Of a stretch of 60,701 nt of DNA, positions 9,799-18,787 are shown piece after piece. Position 1 is the first letter of the stretch, and each line of letters starts with the position of its first letter. Source of the DNA: Lachnospiraceae bacterium (GTDB lineage Bacteria; Bacillota; Clostridia; Lachnospirales; Lachnospiraceae). Both the position numbers and the translations under genes were made by a program. Location of the stretch: contig JAILRP010000012.1 of assembly GCA_024698075.1 (NCBI GenBank), positions 1-60,701 of the forward strand, written 5' to 3'. The notes below the pieces were generated by a model. That model did not search any database, had not been told where the DNA came from, and was given only the letters and a program-made list of their open reading frames with translations.

Positions 9799-9827
9799 AT
9801 TATATAAGTTTACATAAAAATTTTCAA
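9799..9827 (-). promoter_or_regulatory. Sigma-A promoter of the secreted InlB-repeat gene
   Basis: Minus-strand -35 TTGAAA (9822-9827), 17-base spacer and a perfect -10 TATAAT (9799-9804). This predicts a start near 9792 and a leader of about 48 bases ending in the GGGGAT ribosome-binding site. The close match to consensus suggests strong expression. Confidence 0.85.
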
Positions 9828-9852
9828 GTACTTTTATCAAAAAACTGAACAA

Positions 9853-11115
9853 TCAACGGTTGGCAAGCTCTTCCATTACATCTGTCCAAGTTATTCCCTT
9901 TAATGCCATGAGGACCATAAGATGATAAAGCAGGTCGGCTATCTCATATTTTATTTCCTCAGGCTCGTGATTTTTGGCCGCGATCACCGTCTCAGCGGCT
10001 TCCTCCCCAACCTTCTTGAGTATCTTGTCGATCCCTTTGTCAAACAGATAATTCGTATATGAACCTTCCTTGGGATTTTCCTTTCTGTCGAGTATCACGT
10101 CCATGACATCGTTAAGAACCGTATAAGGATTCGCAGATGCGCCTTCCTTCTTCAGGATCTCGTTGAAGAAGCATGAATAGGCACCTGTGTGGCATGCATT
10201 CCCTATCTGGACGACTTTGGCAAGTATCGTGTCTTTGTCGCAGTCACAGTAAAGCTCCCTGACATATTGATAATGTCCGCTCGTCTCGCCTTTTTTCCAA
10301 AGGCAGGACCTCGATCGCGAGTAATATGTCATAATGCCCTCACGGACCGTACGCTCATATGCCTCGCGGTTCATGTATGCGACCATCAGGACCGCACCGG
10401 TCTGATGGTCCTGGGTTACGACCGGAACAAGTCCCGAAGCATCACACTTAAGCTCGTCAAAGCTTACCGCACCGACACCGAGCTCGGTCCCGATGCCTTC
10501 CTTTGATAGCGTTTCCTTTAATGCAAAAAGATCGCTGCAGCGATTTATGATGTCGCCCGACAGGCCGTATACGCAGTTTTTCCGTAATATCGCGGCAATA
10601 TCGGCATCATCATTGATGACAGGGATGACGGGGATATCTTCAAAGCTGTCGGAAAAGAGCTGCCCGAGGAGAATTGCTCCCGAGGTGTTTTCCCTGATGA
10701 GCCGAAGATTATCGAGAACCTGTTCGCAGCTGTCTGCGCATACGAATATCCTGTTCTTTGAAAAACGTTTTCCTGCCTCCTCGATAAGATCGATGTTCGA
10801 CTGCTTTGCCATATTGAGGGCAACCCTGCGGCATCCGGCATATATGAGCTTTTTCACGTCCTCGAGACGTTTTACCGCTCCGGCACCGTACACAGGTACG
10901 GATAAAGTCCTGGTGATCTTTCTTATCGTAAGAAGAGACAGTTCATGTTCCTCATCAGAATCGGAAAGATCGAAGACGATCAGGGCATCCGCACCTTTTG
11001 CAGACAGAGCGCTGCAGAAGCTTACCGGATCTTCGGCGATGATGTCACTGCTTCCAAAGCCTGCGACAAGCCTGTCATATTTGAGATATACGCACGGTAT
11101 TATGAGTTTTTTCAT
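9853..11115 (-). CDS. hisI: HisI-HisE histidine protein with an N-terminal degenerate HisA/HisF-like barrel
   Basis: Catalyses steps 2 and 3 of histidine biosynthesis (PR-ATP pyrophosphohydrolase and PR-AMP cyclohydrolase). The HisI part is at about 215-320, with [16 protein letters not shown], the CDCDKDT metal site and [12 protein letters not shown]. The HisE part is at about 330-420, with [14 protein letters not shown]. Residues 1-205 look like a HisA/HisF (beta-alpha)8 barrel: [14 protein letters not shown] aligns with HisF's IPCLDV segment, and [14 protein letters not shown] follows. The first catalytic Asp is replaced by Tyr10, while an Asp (128) remains at the second position. The barrel is therefore probably a structural or regulatory remnant. 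The TGATG overlap joins it to hisB. Confidence 0.92.
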   Translation of the reverse strand: MKKLIIPCVYLKYDRLVAGFGSSDIIAEDPVSFCSALSAKGADALIVFDLSDSDEEHELSLLTIRKITRTLSVPVYGAGAVKRLEDVKKLIYAGCRRVALNMAKQSNIDLIEEAGKRFSKNRIFVCADSCEQVLDNLRLIRENTSGAILLGQLFSDSFEDIPVIPVINDDADIAAILRKNCVYGLSGDIINRCSDLFALKETLSKEGIGTELGVGAVSFDELKCDASGLVPVVTQDHQTGAVLMVAYMNREAYERTVREGIMTYYSRSRSCLWKKGETSGHYQYVRELYCDCDKDTILAKVVQIGNACHTGAYSCFFNEILKKEGASANPYTVLNDVMDVILDRKENPKEGSYTNYLFDKGIDKILKKVGEEAAETVIAAKNHEPEEIKYEIADLLYHLMVLMALKGITWTDVMEELANR

Positions 11116-11720
11116 CAGATCGATCCTTTCGTGGACAGAATATCGTTTATGCGCGGATCCACAGTCGTCGCGGCATCGAGCGATCTCGCAAAGCTCTTGA
11201 ACATAGCCTCACATATATGATGCGAATTGATGCCGGAGATGACTTTGATATGTATGTTCATTCCCGCAGAATAGGAAACCGCATAGAAAAATTCCCTGAT
11301 AAGCTCTGTATCAAGGTATCCTATCCTCTCGGTCGGAAACTCAGCATCAAACTGCAGATACGGCCGTCCGCACAGATCGACTGCGGTCAGAACGAGCGCG
11401 TCATCCATCGGGAGGATCGTGCTGCCGTATCTTGTTATCTTCTCTTTTTTGCCGACTGCCTCTTTTATCGCCTCACCGAGAACGATACCGCAGTCTTCGA
11501 CCGTATGATGGCCGTCGACCAGAAGGTCTCCTTCGCAAGACAAAGTCAGATCGAACAGACCGTGCTTTGCAAAGCTTTCAAGCATGTGGTCGAAGAATCC
11601 TATGCCCGAATCTATCTTAGCCTGACCGTTTCCGTCTATATCAATGGTAACCGATATGGATGTCTCCTTTGTCTGCCGGCTTTTACTTCCTACCCTGCTC
11701 TCTGTCTTTTTTGAAGCCAT
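11115..11720 (-). CDS. hisB: Imidazoleglycerol-phosphate dehydratase HisB
   Basis: Dehydrates imidazole glycerol phosphate to imidazole acetol phosphate (step 6 of histidine synthesis). The IGPD-repeat signatures are visible: [35 protein letters not shown] use the ATG at 11720 (201 aa, usual IGPD length), with AAAGGAG 9 bases upstream and the hisD stop only one base away. The longer open frame begins inside hisD and adds nothing conserved. It has no fused phosphatase domain, as expected outside Proteobacteria. It lies between hisD and hisIE in the same operon. Confidence 0.96.
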   Translation of the reverse strand: MASKKTESRVGSKSRQTKETSISVTIDIDGNGQAKIDSGIGFFDHMLESFAKHGLFDLTLSCEGDLLVDGHHTVEDCGIVLGEAIKEAVGKKEKITRYGSTILPMDDALVLTAVDLCGRPYLQFDAEFPTERIGYLDTELIREFFYAVSYSAGMNIHIKVISGINSHHICEAMFKSFARSLDAATTVDPRINDILSTKGSI

Positions 11721-11721
11721 G

Positions 11722-13023
11722 TCACACCACTCCTTTGCCAAATCTGATGCCAACCGAATTTGCATGTGCGGATAATCCTTCCGCATTGGCGAATCTCATT
11801 ATGTCATCACATGCGGATTCCAAAGCAGACTTTGAATACCTTATAAGGCTTGTCCTCTTTATGAAAGAATCCACTCCGAGGGGCGAAAAGAATCTTGCCG
11901 TACCGTTCGTCGGAAGCACATGATCCGGTCCCGCAAAATAATCTCCGAGCGGCTCGGATGAATATGCTCCGAGGAAGATAGCACCCGCATTGTTTATCTT
12001 CGTCATTATATCATACGGATCTTCCGTCAGTATCTCAACATGCTCGCTCGCTATGCGGTTGGCCGCATCGACTGCATCATCCATGGAAGATGCTATGAGT
12101 ATATAGCCGTAATTGTCGAGGGAACTTCTGATGATCTTAGATCTGTCAAGCTTTGCGGCGAACTCGTCCGTAAGTTTATCCACCTCATCCGCAAGTTCCT
12201 CCGAATCCGTGACAAGTATCGCGCTGGCAAGCTCATCATGTTCGGCCTGTGACAGAAGATCTGCCGCGACATATCTCGGATCGGCGCTCTTATCGGCAAT
12301 GACAAGTATCTCACTCGGGCCCGCAACGGAATCAATGCTTACATATCCGAAGACCGCTTTTTTGGCGAGCGCGACAAATATGTTCCCTGGGCCTACTATC
12401 TTATCGACCTTCGGTATCGTCTCGGTACCGAATGCCATCGCGGCGATCGCCTGGGCACCCCCTATCTTGTATATCTCATCGACTCCGCATATCTTTGCCG
12501 CGACAAGTGTGCTGTCGTATACATTACCGTCGGCATCCGCAGGGGTCATCATGATGATCCTCGAAACGCCCGCGACCACTGCCGGGATCACGCACATGAG
12601 CGTTGATGACGGATAAGACGCTTTTCCTCCCGGAACATATACACCGACCGTTTCGATCGGAGTGATCTTCTGCCCGAGCATTGTCCCGTCATCGCCAAAA
12701 TCAATCCAGCTGTTCTGAAGCTGCTTTTCGTGATATTTACGTATGTTCTCGGCCGATCTCTTCATTGTTTCGATAAGGGCGGGATCGAACCTCTCATAGG
12801 CCTTCTCGATCTCTTCGGGCGTAACCCTGACGTTACCGGCATCGACGCCGTTCTTATCAAATTTCCTGACATATCCGAAAAGCGCCGCGTCACCATTGGC
12901 ACGTATGTCTTCAATGATCGAATTCACGGTTCCCTCATATTCGGCATACTGTCCGGGATTGCGCTTTAAAAGCCCTGTAAGTATGTCTTTAACGGTATCC
13001 TCCGTCAGTCTGACTTTTCTCAT
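11722..13023 (-). CDS. hisD: Histidinol dehydrogenase HisD
   Basis: Oxidises histidinol to histidine (last two steps; NAD- and Zn-dependent). At 433 aa it has the normal length. Visible motifs are VPGGKASYPSS, KIGGAQAIAAMAFGT, the signature KIVGPGNIFV, SIDSVAGPSEILV, LLSQAEHDE and the C-terminal DHVLPT. The start ATG overlaps the stop of the HisZ-HisG gene by 4 bases. It is the second gene of the his operon. Confidence 0.97.
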   Translation of the reverse strand: MRKVRLTEDTVKDILTGLLKRNPGQYAEYEGTVNSIIEDIRANGDAALFGYVRKFDKNGVDAGNVRVTPEEIEKAYERFDPALIETMKRSAENIRKYHEKQLQNSWIDFGDDGTMLGQKITPIETVGVYVPGGKASYPSSTLMCVIPAVVAGVSRIIMMTPADADGNVYDSTLVAAKICGVDEIYKIGGAQAIAAMAFGTETIPKVDKIVGPGNIFVALAKKAVFGYVSIDSVAGPSEILVIADKSADPRYVAADLLSQAEHDELASAILVTDSEELADEVDKLTDEFAAKLDRSKIIRSSLDNYGYILIASSMDDAVDAANRIASEHVEILTEDPYDIMTKINNAGAIFLGAYSSEPLGDYFAGPDHVLPTNGTARFFSPLGVDSFIKRTSLIRYSKSALESACDDIMRFANAEGLSAHANSVGIRFGKGVV

Positions 13024-14654
13024 AATACCTCCTTGATCATTTCAATGAACTCGGCTATCCGGCCCGCATGCATCCTCATAGACACGGGATTGACGACCAT
13101 TCTGGCCGATATATCCATTATCTCTTCAAGAACGCAAAGGCCGTTTTCCCGAAGCGTCGAACCTGTCTCGACGATATCCACTATGCAGTCTGAAAGCCCG
13201 ACGATGGGGGCAAGTTCAATGCTGCCGTTAAGCTTGATTATATCGACGCTCTGATGCTTCGTGTCATTGAAATATGTCTTTGCCGTCCTCGGATATTTGG
13301 TAGCTATCTTGATAAGGTCCCTCTTGGCCAGAAGTTCTTTGGCGCTTTCATATCCGCAGACGCACATCCTGCATTTCCCGAATCCGAGATCGAGAACTTC
13401 GAGGATCTTCCGGTTTTCTTCTATTATCGTATCGGAACCGACAACGCCTATGTCTGCGACACCGTGCTCGACATACGTTGGGACATCCGGCCCCTTTGCC
13501 AGGAAAAACCGGAGCTTTTTCTCTTCATTTACGAATATGAGACGGCGTGTCTCCTTATCCTTCATCTCCTCGCAGCTAAATCCCGCCTTTTCAAAAAGCG
13601 CAAGCGTCTTATCGGCAAGGCGTCCCTTGGTGAGAGCAAACGTCAGATATTCACCGTTCTTATTATTACCGCCTCCCTGCTCGGTTAGTGCACAAAGAAG
13701 CTCATCGAGTGACACCCCGAAGCCTATTGCGGGAGTATCCTTCCCGAATTCCCTAACAAGCCTGTCATACCGGCCGCCCTTCATGATCGCATCTCCCGAG
13801 CCGAAAGTATATGCCCTGAAAAGCACGCCCGTATAATAATCGTATTTGTTGAGGAGCCCCAAATCTACCGAAACATACTGGTCCTTTCCTTCTTTTTCAA
13901 GTATACCGATGATATCGATGAGCCGGCAGACTGCGGATATGCACTGTTCATTGCCGAGTTTTTCCTTTAAGCTCATCAGAGAATCTTTTGTCGTATAAGC
14001 ATCTGATACACTGACTATAAGTTCGGTTATCTCATCATCCACGGGGAGTGCCGACAGGAGCTCCTTGGCCTTATAAAGGTTTCTGGCAGAGATGAGCCTG
14101 TGAAGGGTATGCTCATCTTCACTTCCTATGCCGTACTGCTCGCAGAGACCCCTGAAAAAATTCCCGTTTCCGACGGATACTATAAAATCATCAAAGCCGG
14201 CCGCCTTCATACAGTCAATGACAAGGCTTATCATCTTTGCATCAGCCTCACAGGAACTGTCATTATACAGTTCTGCACCTATCTGGGTGCTCTCCTTCAG
14301 CATTCCGTTGAGGTCGCTGCCGTTCACGAACGTATTGCCGCAGTAGCAGAGCCTTACAGGACCTTCTTCCTGATAGAAAAGCTTTGTATATGCCCTTGCC
14401 ATGGCCGGCGTGAAGTCGGGGCGGAGTACAAGCGTATTGCCTTCCTTGTCATAGAACTTGTAAAGCTCCCGGGAAGGCGTCATTCCGATATTGTCGGCAA
14501 ATACATCAAAATATTCGAAGGAAGGGGTCTGCATGAGCAAAAATCCCGCGTTCTTCATTACATTGATCAGTTTCTCACCGATGAGCAGTTTCTTTTCAAA
14601 TTCGGAAGGGGCGATGTCCCGCACACCTTCTGGAGTATGGATATTGTGTGTCAT
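13020..14654 (-). CDS. hisG: HisZ-HisG fusion: ATP phosphoribosyltransferase with regulatory domain
   Basis: Catalyses the first committed step of histidine synthesis (ATP + PRPP to PR-ATP). Residues 1-325 are HisZ, the histidyl-tRNA-synthetase-like regulatory subunit (PEGVRDIAPSE, LVLRPDFTPAMAR, KGGRYDRL, AIGFGVSLDEL). After a short linker of Gly, Asn and Gln, residues 336-544 are short-form catalytic HisG (LTFALTKGRLADKT, VADIGVVGSD, PRPP loop DIVETGSTLRENGL). In most bacteria with short HisG, HisZ and HisG are separate chains that form a hetero-octamer. Here they are one continuous frame, with no frameshift. GAGGAG precedes the ATG. It is the first gene of the his operon, behind a near-consensus promoter. 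Confidence 0.95.
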   Translation of the reverse strand: MTHNIHTPEGVRDIAPSEFEKKLLIGEKLINVMKNAGFLLMQTPSFEYFDVFADNIGMTPSRELYKFYDKEGNTLVLRPDFTPAMARAYTKLFYQEEGPVRLCYCGNTFVNGSDLNGMLKESTQIGAELYNDSSCEADAKMISLVIDCMKAAGFDDFIVSVGNGNFFRGLCEQYGIGSEDEHTLHRLISARNLYKAKELLSALPVDDEITELIVSVSDAYTTKDSLMSLKEKLGNEQCISAVCRLIDIIGILEKEGKDQYVSVDLGLLNKYDYYTGVLFRAYTFGSGDAIMKGGRYDRLVREFGKDTPAIGFGVSLDELLCALTEQGGGNNKNGEYLTFALTKGRLADKTLALFEKAGFSCEEMKDKETRRLIFVNEEKKLRFFLAKGPDVPTYVEHGVADIGVVGSDTIIEENRKILEVLDLGFGKCRMCVCGYESAKELLAKRDLIKIATKYPRTAKTYFNDTKHQSVDIIKLNGSIELAPIVGLSDCIVDIVETGSTLRENGLCVLEEIMDISARMVVNPVSMRMHAGRIAEFIEMIKEVL

Positions 14655-14710
14655 ATTCTCCTCACTTTAATGCGTTAAATTGATAATTCGCTACTATGCT
14701 ACTACGCGAA

Positions 14711-14740
14711 ATTATATATGAACGGTCATCTTAATGTCAA
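14711..14740 (-). promoter_or_regulatory. Sigma-A promoter of the his operon
   Basis: Minus-strand -35 TTGACA (14735-14740) and -10 TATAAT (14711-14716) with an 18-base spacer. The -35 lies inside the last codons of recU. The predicted start is near 14704, giving a leader of about 50 bases. The leader has an 8-base tandem repeat (TAGTAGCA/TAGTAGCG) and an imperfect TTCGC...GCGAA pair. No run of His codons or T-box motif is present. Confidence 0.8.
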
Positions 14741-15256
14741 ATCTTTTTTGATCCCGTCAAGATACGGTACAAAAAGTCCTTCGTGAGCTTTAAGGTCAAA
14801 TCCTTCTTCAAGCTCATCTATCCTTATGCTCTTCCTTCCGCCTTCCGTCATCCTGTCCCAGAATTTTTTCAGTACAGAAAAACGCATGTAATGGAATCTG
14901 TCGATATGGGCATAATGTATGAGTATGAAACTTATCCCGCCCTGTTTTTCAAACTCTTCCATGAACTTTATCTGATGTTCATGGATGTTTGCGAGCGAAA
15001 ACGTGTCTACCGAACATTCCTTTGCATCAAAGCATACGGGTATCGACTGTACCACACCTATATAATCGACCGTGCTCTTCTGGTCAAAATAAGCCAGGGT
15101 TATCTGCGTATGGTCCTCATTCATCTTAATGGGCGTGATCGGCGTGGGGATCTTCTGCACAAGGCAGAGGCCGTGCTCCCTGTACGTTTCATTTGTGCGG
15201 TTTATGAGCTCTTCTAAGGTCGAACCCCGAAGCCCTCGTGAAGTCCATGCTGCCAT
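14726..15256 (-). CDS. recU: Holliday junction resolvase RecU
   Basis: Resolves Holliday junctions in Gram-positive recombination and repair. The 176-aa protein has the family features RGSTLEELINRTN, IPTPITPIKMN, the catalytic STVDYIGVV with FDAKEC (Asp and Glu-x-Lys of the PD-(D/E)xK fold: here DAKE) and NIHEHQIKFMEEFEKQGG. I start it at the ATG at 15256, which overlaps the pseudouridine synthase stop (TGATG) and has AAGGTG upstream; a GTG at 15259 is possible. It lacks the long N-terminal extension of Bacillus RecU. Its last codons contain the -35 of the his promoter. Confidence 0.92.
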   Translation of the reverse strand: MAAWTSRGLRGSTLEELINRTNETYREHGLCLVQKIPTPITPIKMNEDHTQITLAYFDQKSTVDYIGVVQSIPVCFDAKECSVDTFSLANIHEHQIKFMEEFEKQGGISFILIHYAHIDRFHYMRFSVLKKFWDRMTEGGRKSIRIDELEEGFDLKAHEGLFVPYLDGIKKDLTLR

Positions 15257-16182
15257 CACATCACCTTATCAAATATAGCGGGAATATCAACGGAAAAGAT
15301 TCTTCCGCGATAAACCTCAAGCGGAAAATCATCCGGAAAATCAAGCCTGTCGCATACGAGAAGCTGATATCTCACGCCGAAAGCTTTCCTGTATTTATCG
15401 TTTATTTCCCGGTTACCGTATTTGCAGTCGCCAAGTATGGGATGGCCTATCGAGGCCAGATGGGCCCTTATCTGATGGGTCTTTCCCGTATAAAGCCTGA
15501 TTTTAAGAAGCGTCAGCTCACCGTTTGAACGTATAGGTTCAATACCGGTCCGGATATGTGCGCCGCCCTCTTTAGAGACTGTCACTGTATTGGTATCTCC
15601 GGACTTTACAAGTGTGCCGGAAAGTTCTGTGCTGTCCTTTATGACTCCGGCAGCGATGCATTTGTAATATTTTCCGAGCGTATGGGACGCAAATGCTTCG
15701 GAAAGATATCTGGCCGCACGGTAAGTCTTGGCAAAGGTCACTATACCGGAGGTGTTCCTGTCAAGCCTGTTGCATACCGAAGGTACAAATGTTCCGTCAT
15801 CCGAAGGCGTTTTTTTCACATATGCCCTGCATATCTCATTAAGAGAAACATCTGAAGAGCTGCTCCTCTGAGAGAGCATTCCCGCGGGTTTGTTGACGAG
15901 CAGGATGTCATCATCCTCATATAATATGGGCGGCATCGGATATTCAATAAGATCCGCATCCTTTTTTGAAAACTTGTCAAAGGTCTCATCGGACAGATAG
16001 AACCTGACCGAATCTCCGACGGATAAGTTTTCCGAGCCGACAGCCCTTTTCCCGTTTAAGACTATGTTCTTCTTGCGGAGCATCTTATAGGCAAAAGAAG
16101 ACGGCGCATTCGCAAGTATGCGCATTATGAACTTATCGAGCCGTATGCCCTCATCGTTTTTCGAAATGCTGTATTCTTTCAT
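15256..16182 (-). CDS. RluA-family RNA pseudouridine synthase
   Basis: Isomerises uridine in rRNA or tRNA. At 308 aa it has an N-terminal S4-type RNA-binding domain (residues 12-60, GIRLDKFIMRIL) and an RluA catalytic domain with the active-site Asp in NRLDRNTSG, plus YTGKTHQIRAHLASIGHPILGD. The order S4 + catalytic domain fits RluC/RluD-type enzymes that act on 23S rRNA, but the exact uridine cannot be told from sequence. It overlaps the upstream membrane-protein gene by 4 bases and recU by 1, so it is tightly coupled in the operon. Confidence 0.93.
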   Translation of the reverse strand: MKEYSISKNDEGIRLDKFIMRILANAPSSFAYKMLRKKNIVLNGKRAVGSENLSVGDSVRFYLSDETFDKFSKKDADLIEYPMPPILYEDDDILLVNKPAGMLSQRSSSSDVSLNEICRAYVKKTPSDDGTFVPSVCNRLDRNTSGIVTFAKTYRAARYLSEAFASHTLGKYYKCIAAGVIKDSTELSGTLVKSGDTNTVTVSKEGGAHIRTGIEPIRSNGELTLLKIRLYTGKTHQIRAHLASIGHPILGDCKYGNREINDKYRKAFGVRYQLLVCDRLDFPDDFPLEVYRGRIFSVDIPAIFDKVM

Positions 16183-16751
16183 AATGAGACCGCTTTTATA
16201 GTTTCGAGGATGGTGCGGTCCGAACCGTTCTCTTCGGAAAACTTTGAGGAAAGCTCTCCGGCACGTCTTTCAAAAGAAGCTTCATCGGTAAATACCGCGA
16301 CCGCAGCCGAATGGCCGGAAGAACGGATGACATTTTCAATATGCTCCTTCAGGACATCGGCATCTTTTCTGTCATAATCCGCATAACATATAAGAGTATT
16401 TGCCATACAGCATATCACGGGCGAATAGAACGTGCGGCTTCCGGTCGTAAGTATGTTCTCAAAAACCGTGGGGATATCCGCGGTATATACGGAATATTTT
16501 TCATGCTGCTCTTTTGTGAGCGAAGGAAATCTCATGAGCATGATAACTCCCACCAGCGAGCGGCTGGCAGGCAGGAGCGCCAGAACAGCCAGTACCGACC
16601 AAAGGCTTCTCTTGGTGCCAAGTGTCCTGTATCCGATATAAAAAATGCCCAGTGCCATCGCAAACAGGATGGCCGTCTTGATGATCTCGAATATCCGCTG
16701 CTTCCTGATATAGCCGTATGTGCCCTTAAGAGTTCGGTTTACATACTTCAT
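16179..16751 (-). CDS. Unknown membrane protein, two transmembrane segments
   Basis: I do not recognise a family. The 190-aa protein has a basic N-terminus, two adjacent hydrophobic segments at about residues 25-45 and 50-70, and a soluble C-terminal half with CCMANTLICYADYD and alternating charges, probably cytoplasmic. I start it at the ATG at 16751, which AAGGAG precedes by 7 bases; a TTG three bases earlier is also in frame. It overlaps the HAD gene by 26 bases and the RluA gene by 4. A role tied to either neighbour is only a guess from position. Confidence 0.75.
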   Translation of the reverse strand: MKYVNRTLKGTYGYIRKQRIFEIIKTAILFAMALGIFYIGYRTLGTKRSLWSVLAVLALLPASRSLVGVIMLMRFPSLTKEQHEKYSVYTADIPTVFENILTTGSRTFYSPVICCMANTLICYADYDRKDADVLKEHIENVIRSSGHSAAVAVFTDEASFERRAGELSSKFSEENGSDRTILETIKAVSL

Positions 16752-17406
16752 CAACTATCTCCTTATATGACAAAATGCTGTAGTCGGCCATAGAGCATTT
16801 TTCTTCCCACTGATGGCCTGAATACTCATCATTCACCGCGACAGTCGTCATTCCCGCCCGGTTACCGGCTATGATGCCGTTGCACAGATCCTCAAAAACA
16901 ACACATCTTGAATTATCAACGCCGAGAAGCGCGGCACATTTTAGATATACATCAGGTGCCGGCTTGCCGGCAATGCTGTCCTCTCCGGTGATCACCGTAT
17001 CAAAGAATCCAATCATGCCGTTGTTCTTCAGGGTTGCAGAGCAAAGCGGCTTAGAATTGCTCGTTACCATTCCGACCTTATGTCCGGAACTTCTAAGGTA
17101 TTTTAAGAAATCGATGACATATTCTTTCGGCTTGATTATATGAGCGTAATGTTCATATGCCATGTCATTCCATTCCATCATGATGGTATCGACGCTGATC
17201 TGGGGTATATATCTGTCATGTGTTAAAACTGCCGTTTCATAAAAGCTCAGTCCTTCGATCTCTTTCTGGTAATCTTTGGGCAGTTCGAGATCATATTTGC
17301 AGAAATAATCGATATCTATCTGCTTCCATATCCACATCGAGTCAACGACAGTTCCGTCAAGATCGAACAGAACCGCATCGCATTTTCCGAAGACTTCAGT
17401 CCACAT
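16726..17406 (-). CDS. HAD-superfamily hydrolase, beta-phosphoglucomutase-like
   Basis: A 226-aa HAD phosphatase. Motif I is FDLDGTVVDS, motif II is TSNS, the conserved Lys is in GKPAPD, and motif III is FEDLCNG. A helical cap lies between motifs I and II (C1-type), as in beta-phosphoglucomutase and small-sugar phosphatases. The substrate cannot be read from sequence. The ATG directly follows the rsmF stop without a gap. Confidence 0.9.
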   Translation of the reverse strand: MWTEVFGKCDAVLFDLDGTVVDSMWIWKQIDIDYFCKYDLELPKDYQKEIEGLSFYETAVLTHDRYIPQISVDTIMMEWNDMAYEHYAHIIKPKEYVIDFLKYLRSSGHKVGMVTSNSKPLCSATLKNNGMIGFFDTVITGEDSIAGKPAPDVYLKCAALLGVDNSRCVVFEDLCNGIIAGNRAGMTTVAVNDEYSGHQWEEKCSMADYSILSYKEIVDEVCKPNS

Positions 17407-18786
17407 CTATCTGTATACCCATCCTTTTTCATATAGATTTTTAAGCCTGACACCGTCGGATTTTGCAAATCCTAAAGGAAACCCGTCAGTACATATGAGG
17501 ACAATGCCTTTAGGTGCGGAAACAGAAAGTGTTTCGCCCTTAAGGTATTTTATGCATTCGGGTGAATCGGACGGAAGGTCAATGACATTGTCCAGATCAT
17601 CCCGCAAAAGAGACAGCGCAAAAGATGTATGAGCCGTGATATTCCCGCCCTTTGTGAGCCTCCCGAGGCATGTACCCGTCCTTACAAACCTTATCCCTTT
17701 TCTGTATATCCTGCCATAGCAATCAGGGAGGATATAGACGAATCCGTCGTCATTTAACAGAAAACGTCTTTGTTTCATCTCGTCAAGACATTTAGCCGAA
17801 AGGTGCCCGCACAGTTCCTTTACCGGCGCCGGAAGATCAGAAAAGCAGATGCCGGCCGTCTCCTTGCACTCATTTGTTCCCTTGTATCTTTCACCCGATT
17901 TTTTGATAAGCGCCAGGAAATGGCCTTCACCCCGGCACTTATGCGGAAATACATGAATGCATCCCGAGAGTTTTTTTACATCGGAGTATTTTTCATATGG
18001 CCCGCTGAAATACTCTCCCGCATCAAGGCTGCAAAGTTCAAGGTCATCATGGCTGTCAAGCAGCGACAGGATGACCTGCTCATCCTCCTCATCCGAAAAG
18101 GTGCAGGTGGAATACATTATCATCCCGCCGGGCAGGAGCATGCGGTATGCACTTTCAAGAATGCTCTTCTGAAGCCCGGTATATTCACCTGACGGCTTTT
18201 TAAGGTAAGTCTCTATAAGTCCCCTGTCACGCCTGAACATCCCCTCGCCTGAGCAAGGTGCATCGACGGCTATCCTGTCAAAACACTCCGGCCAGATCAG
18301 TGCCAGTTTCTCCGGATCCTCACAGGTGACACAACACCTGCCTCCTGCAAGGTCGAGATTTTTTACAAGAGCCAATGATCTTGAAAAACTGATATCATTT
18401 GATACGAGATTTCTGACACCGCGTGATATGAAACCGGTCGACTTGCCTCCGGGGGCCGCACACAGATCGAGGACGGTCTCATCACCGTCAAGCGGCATGA
18501 AAAGCGCAGGCAGCATTGCCGATGCTTCCTGCATATAATATAGTCCTGCGTGATAATACGGATGCTTTGACCATCCGTCATCCGCACTGATATAGTATCC
18601 GCCTTCAGCAAAAGGTATCGGCTGTATCGGATACGGCGCAATCCTTTCAAACTCAGCGGCAGATATCTTAGATGTATTTACCCTCAGGGAATATAGCGAA
18701 GGTTCGTCGTATGACTTCATGAACGGGCCATACTCATCCCCCAGAAGACTTTTCATGGATTGTTTGAAATCTTCGGGCAGAACCAT
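17407..18786 (-). CDS. rsmF: RsmF/NSUN-type rRNA (cytosine-C5) methyltransferase
   Basis: SAM-dependent m5C methyltransferase of the NOL1/NOP2/Sun family. At 459 aa it has the SAM site LDLCAAPGGKS, the proline-cysteine motif DAPCSGEGMFR and the nucleophile motif YSTCTFS, followed by a C-terminal PUA-like extension as in E. coli RsmF/YebU (16S C1407). Gram-positive homologues can modify several 16S positions, so the precise site is not certain. It starts one base after the pepD stop and abuts the HAD gene. Confidence 0.92.
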   Translation of the reverse strand: MVLPEDFKQSMKSLLGDEYGPFMKSYDEPSLYSLRVNTSKISAAEFERIAPYPIQPIPFAEGGYYISADDGWSKHPYYHAGLYYMQEASAMLPALFMPLDGDETVLDLCAAPGGKSTGFISRGVRNLVSNDISFSRSLALVKNLDLAGGRCCVTCEDPEKLALIWPECFDRIAVDAPCSGEGMFRRDRGLIETYLKKPSGEYTGLQKSILESAYRMLLPGGMIMYSTCTFSDEEDEQVILSLLDSHDDLELCSLDAGEYFSGPYEKYSDVKKLSGCIHVFPHKCRGEGHFLALIKKSGERYKGTNECKETAGICFSDLPAPVKELCGHLSAKCLDEMKQRRFLLNDDGFVYILPDCYGRIYRKGIRFVRTGTCLGRLTKGGNITAHTSFALSLLRDDLDNVIDLPSDSPECIKYLKGETLSVSAPKGIVLICTDGFPLGFAKSDGVRLKNLYEKGWVYR

Positions 18787-18787
18787 T

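Noticed and set aside
14655-14704. Histidine attenuator or T-box in front of the his operon
   Set aside because: The leader is about 50 bases and has no leader peptide with His codons, no terminator hairpin and no T-box sequence.
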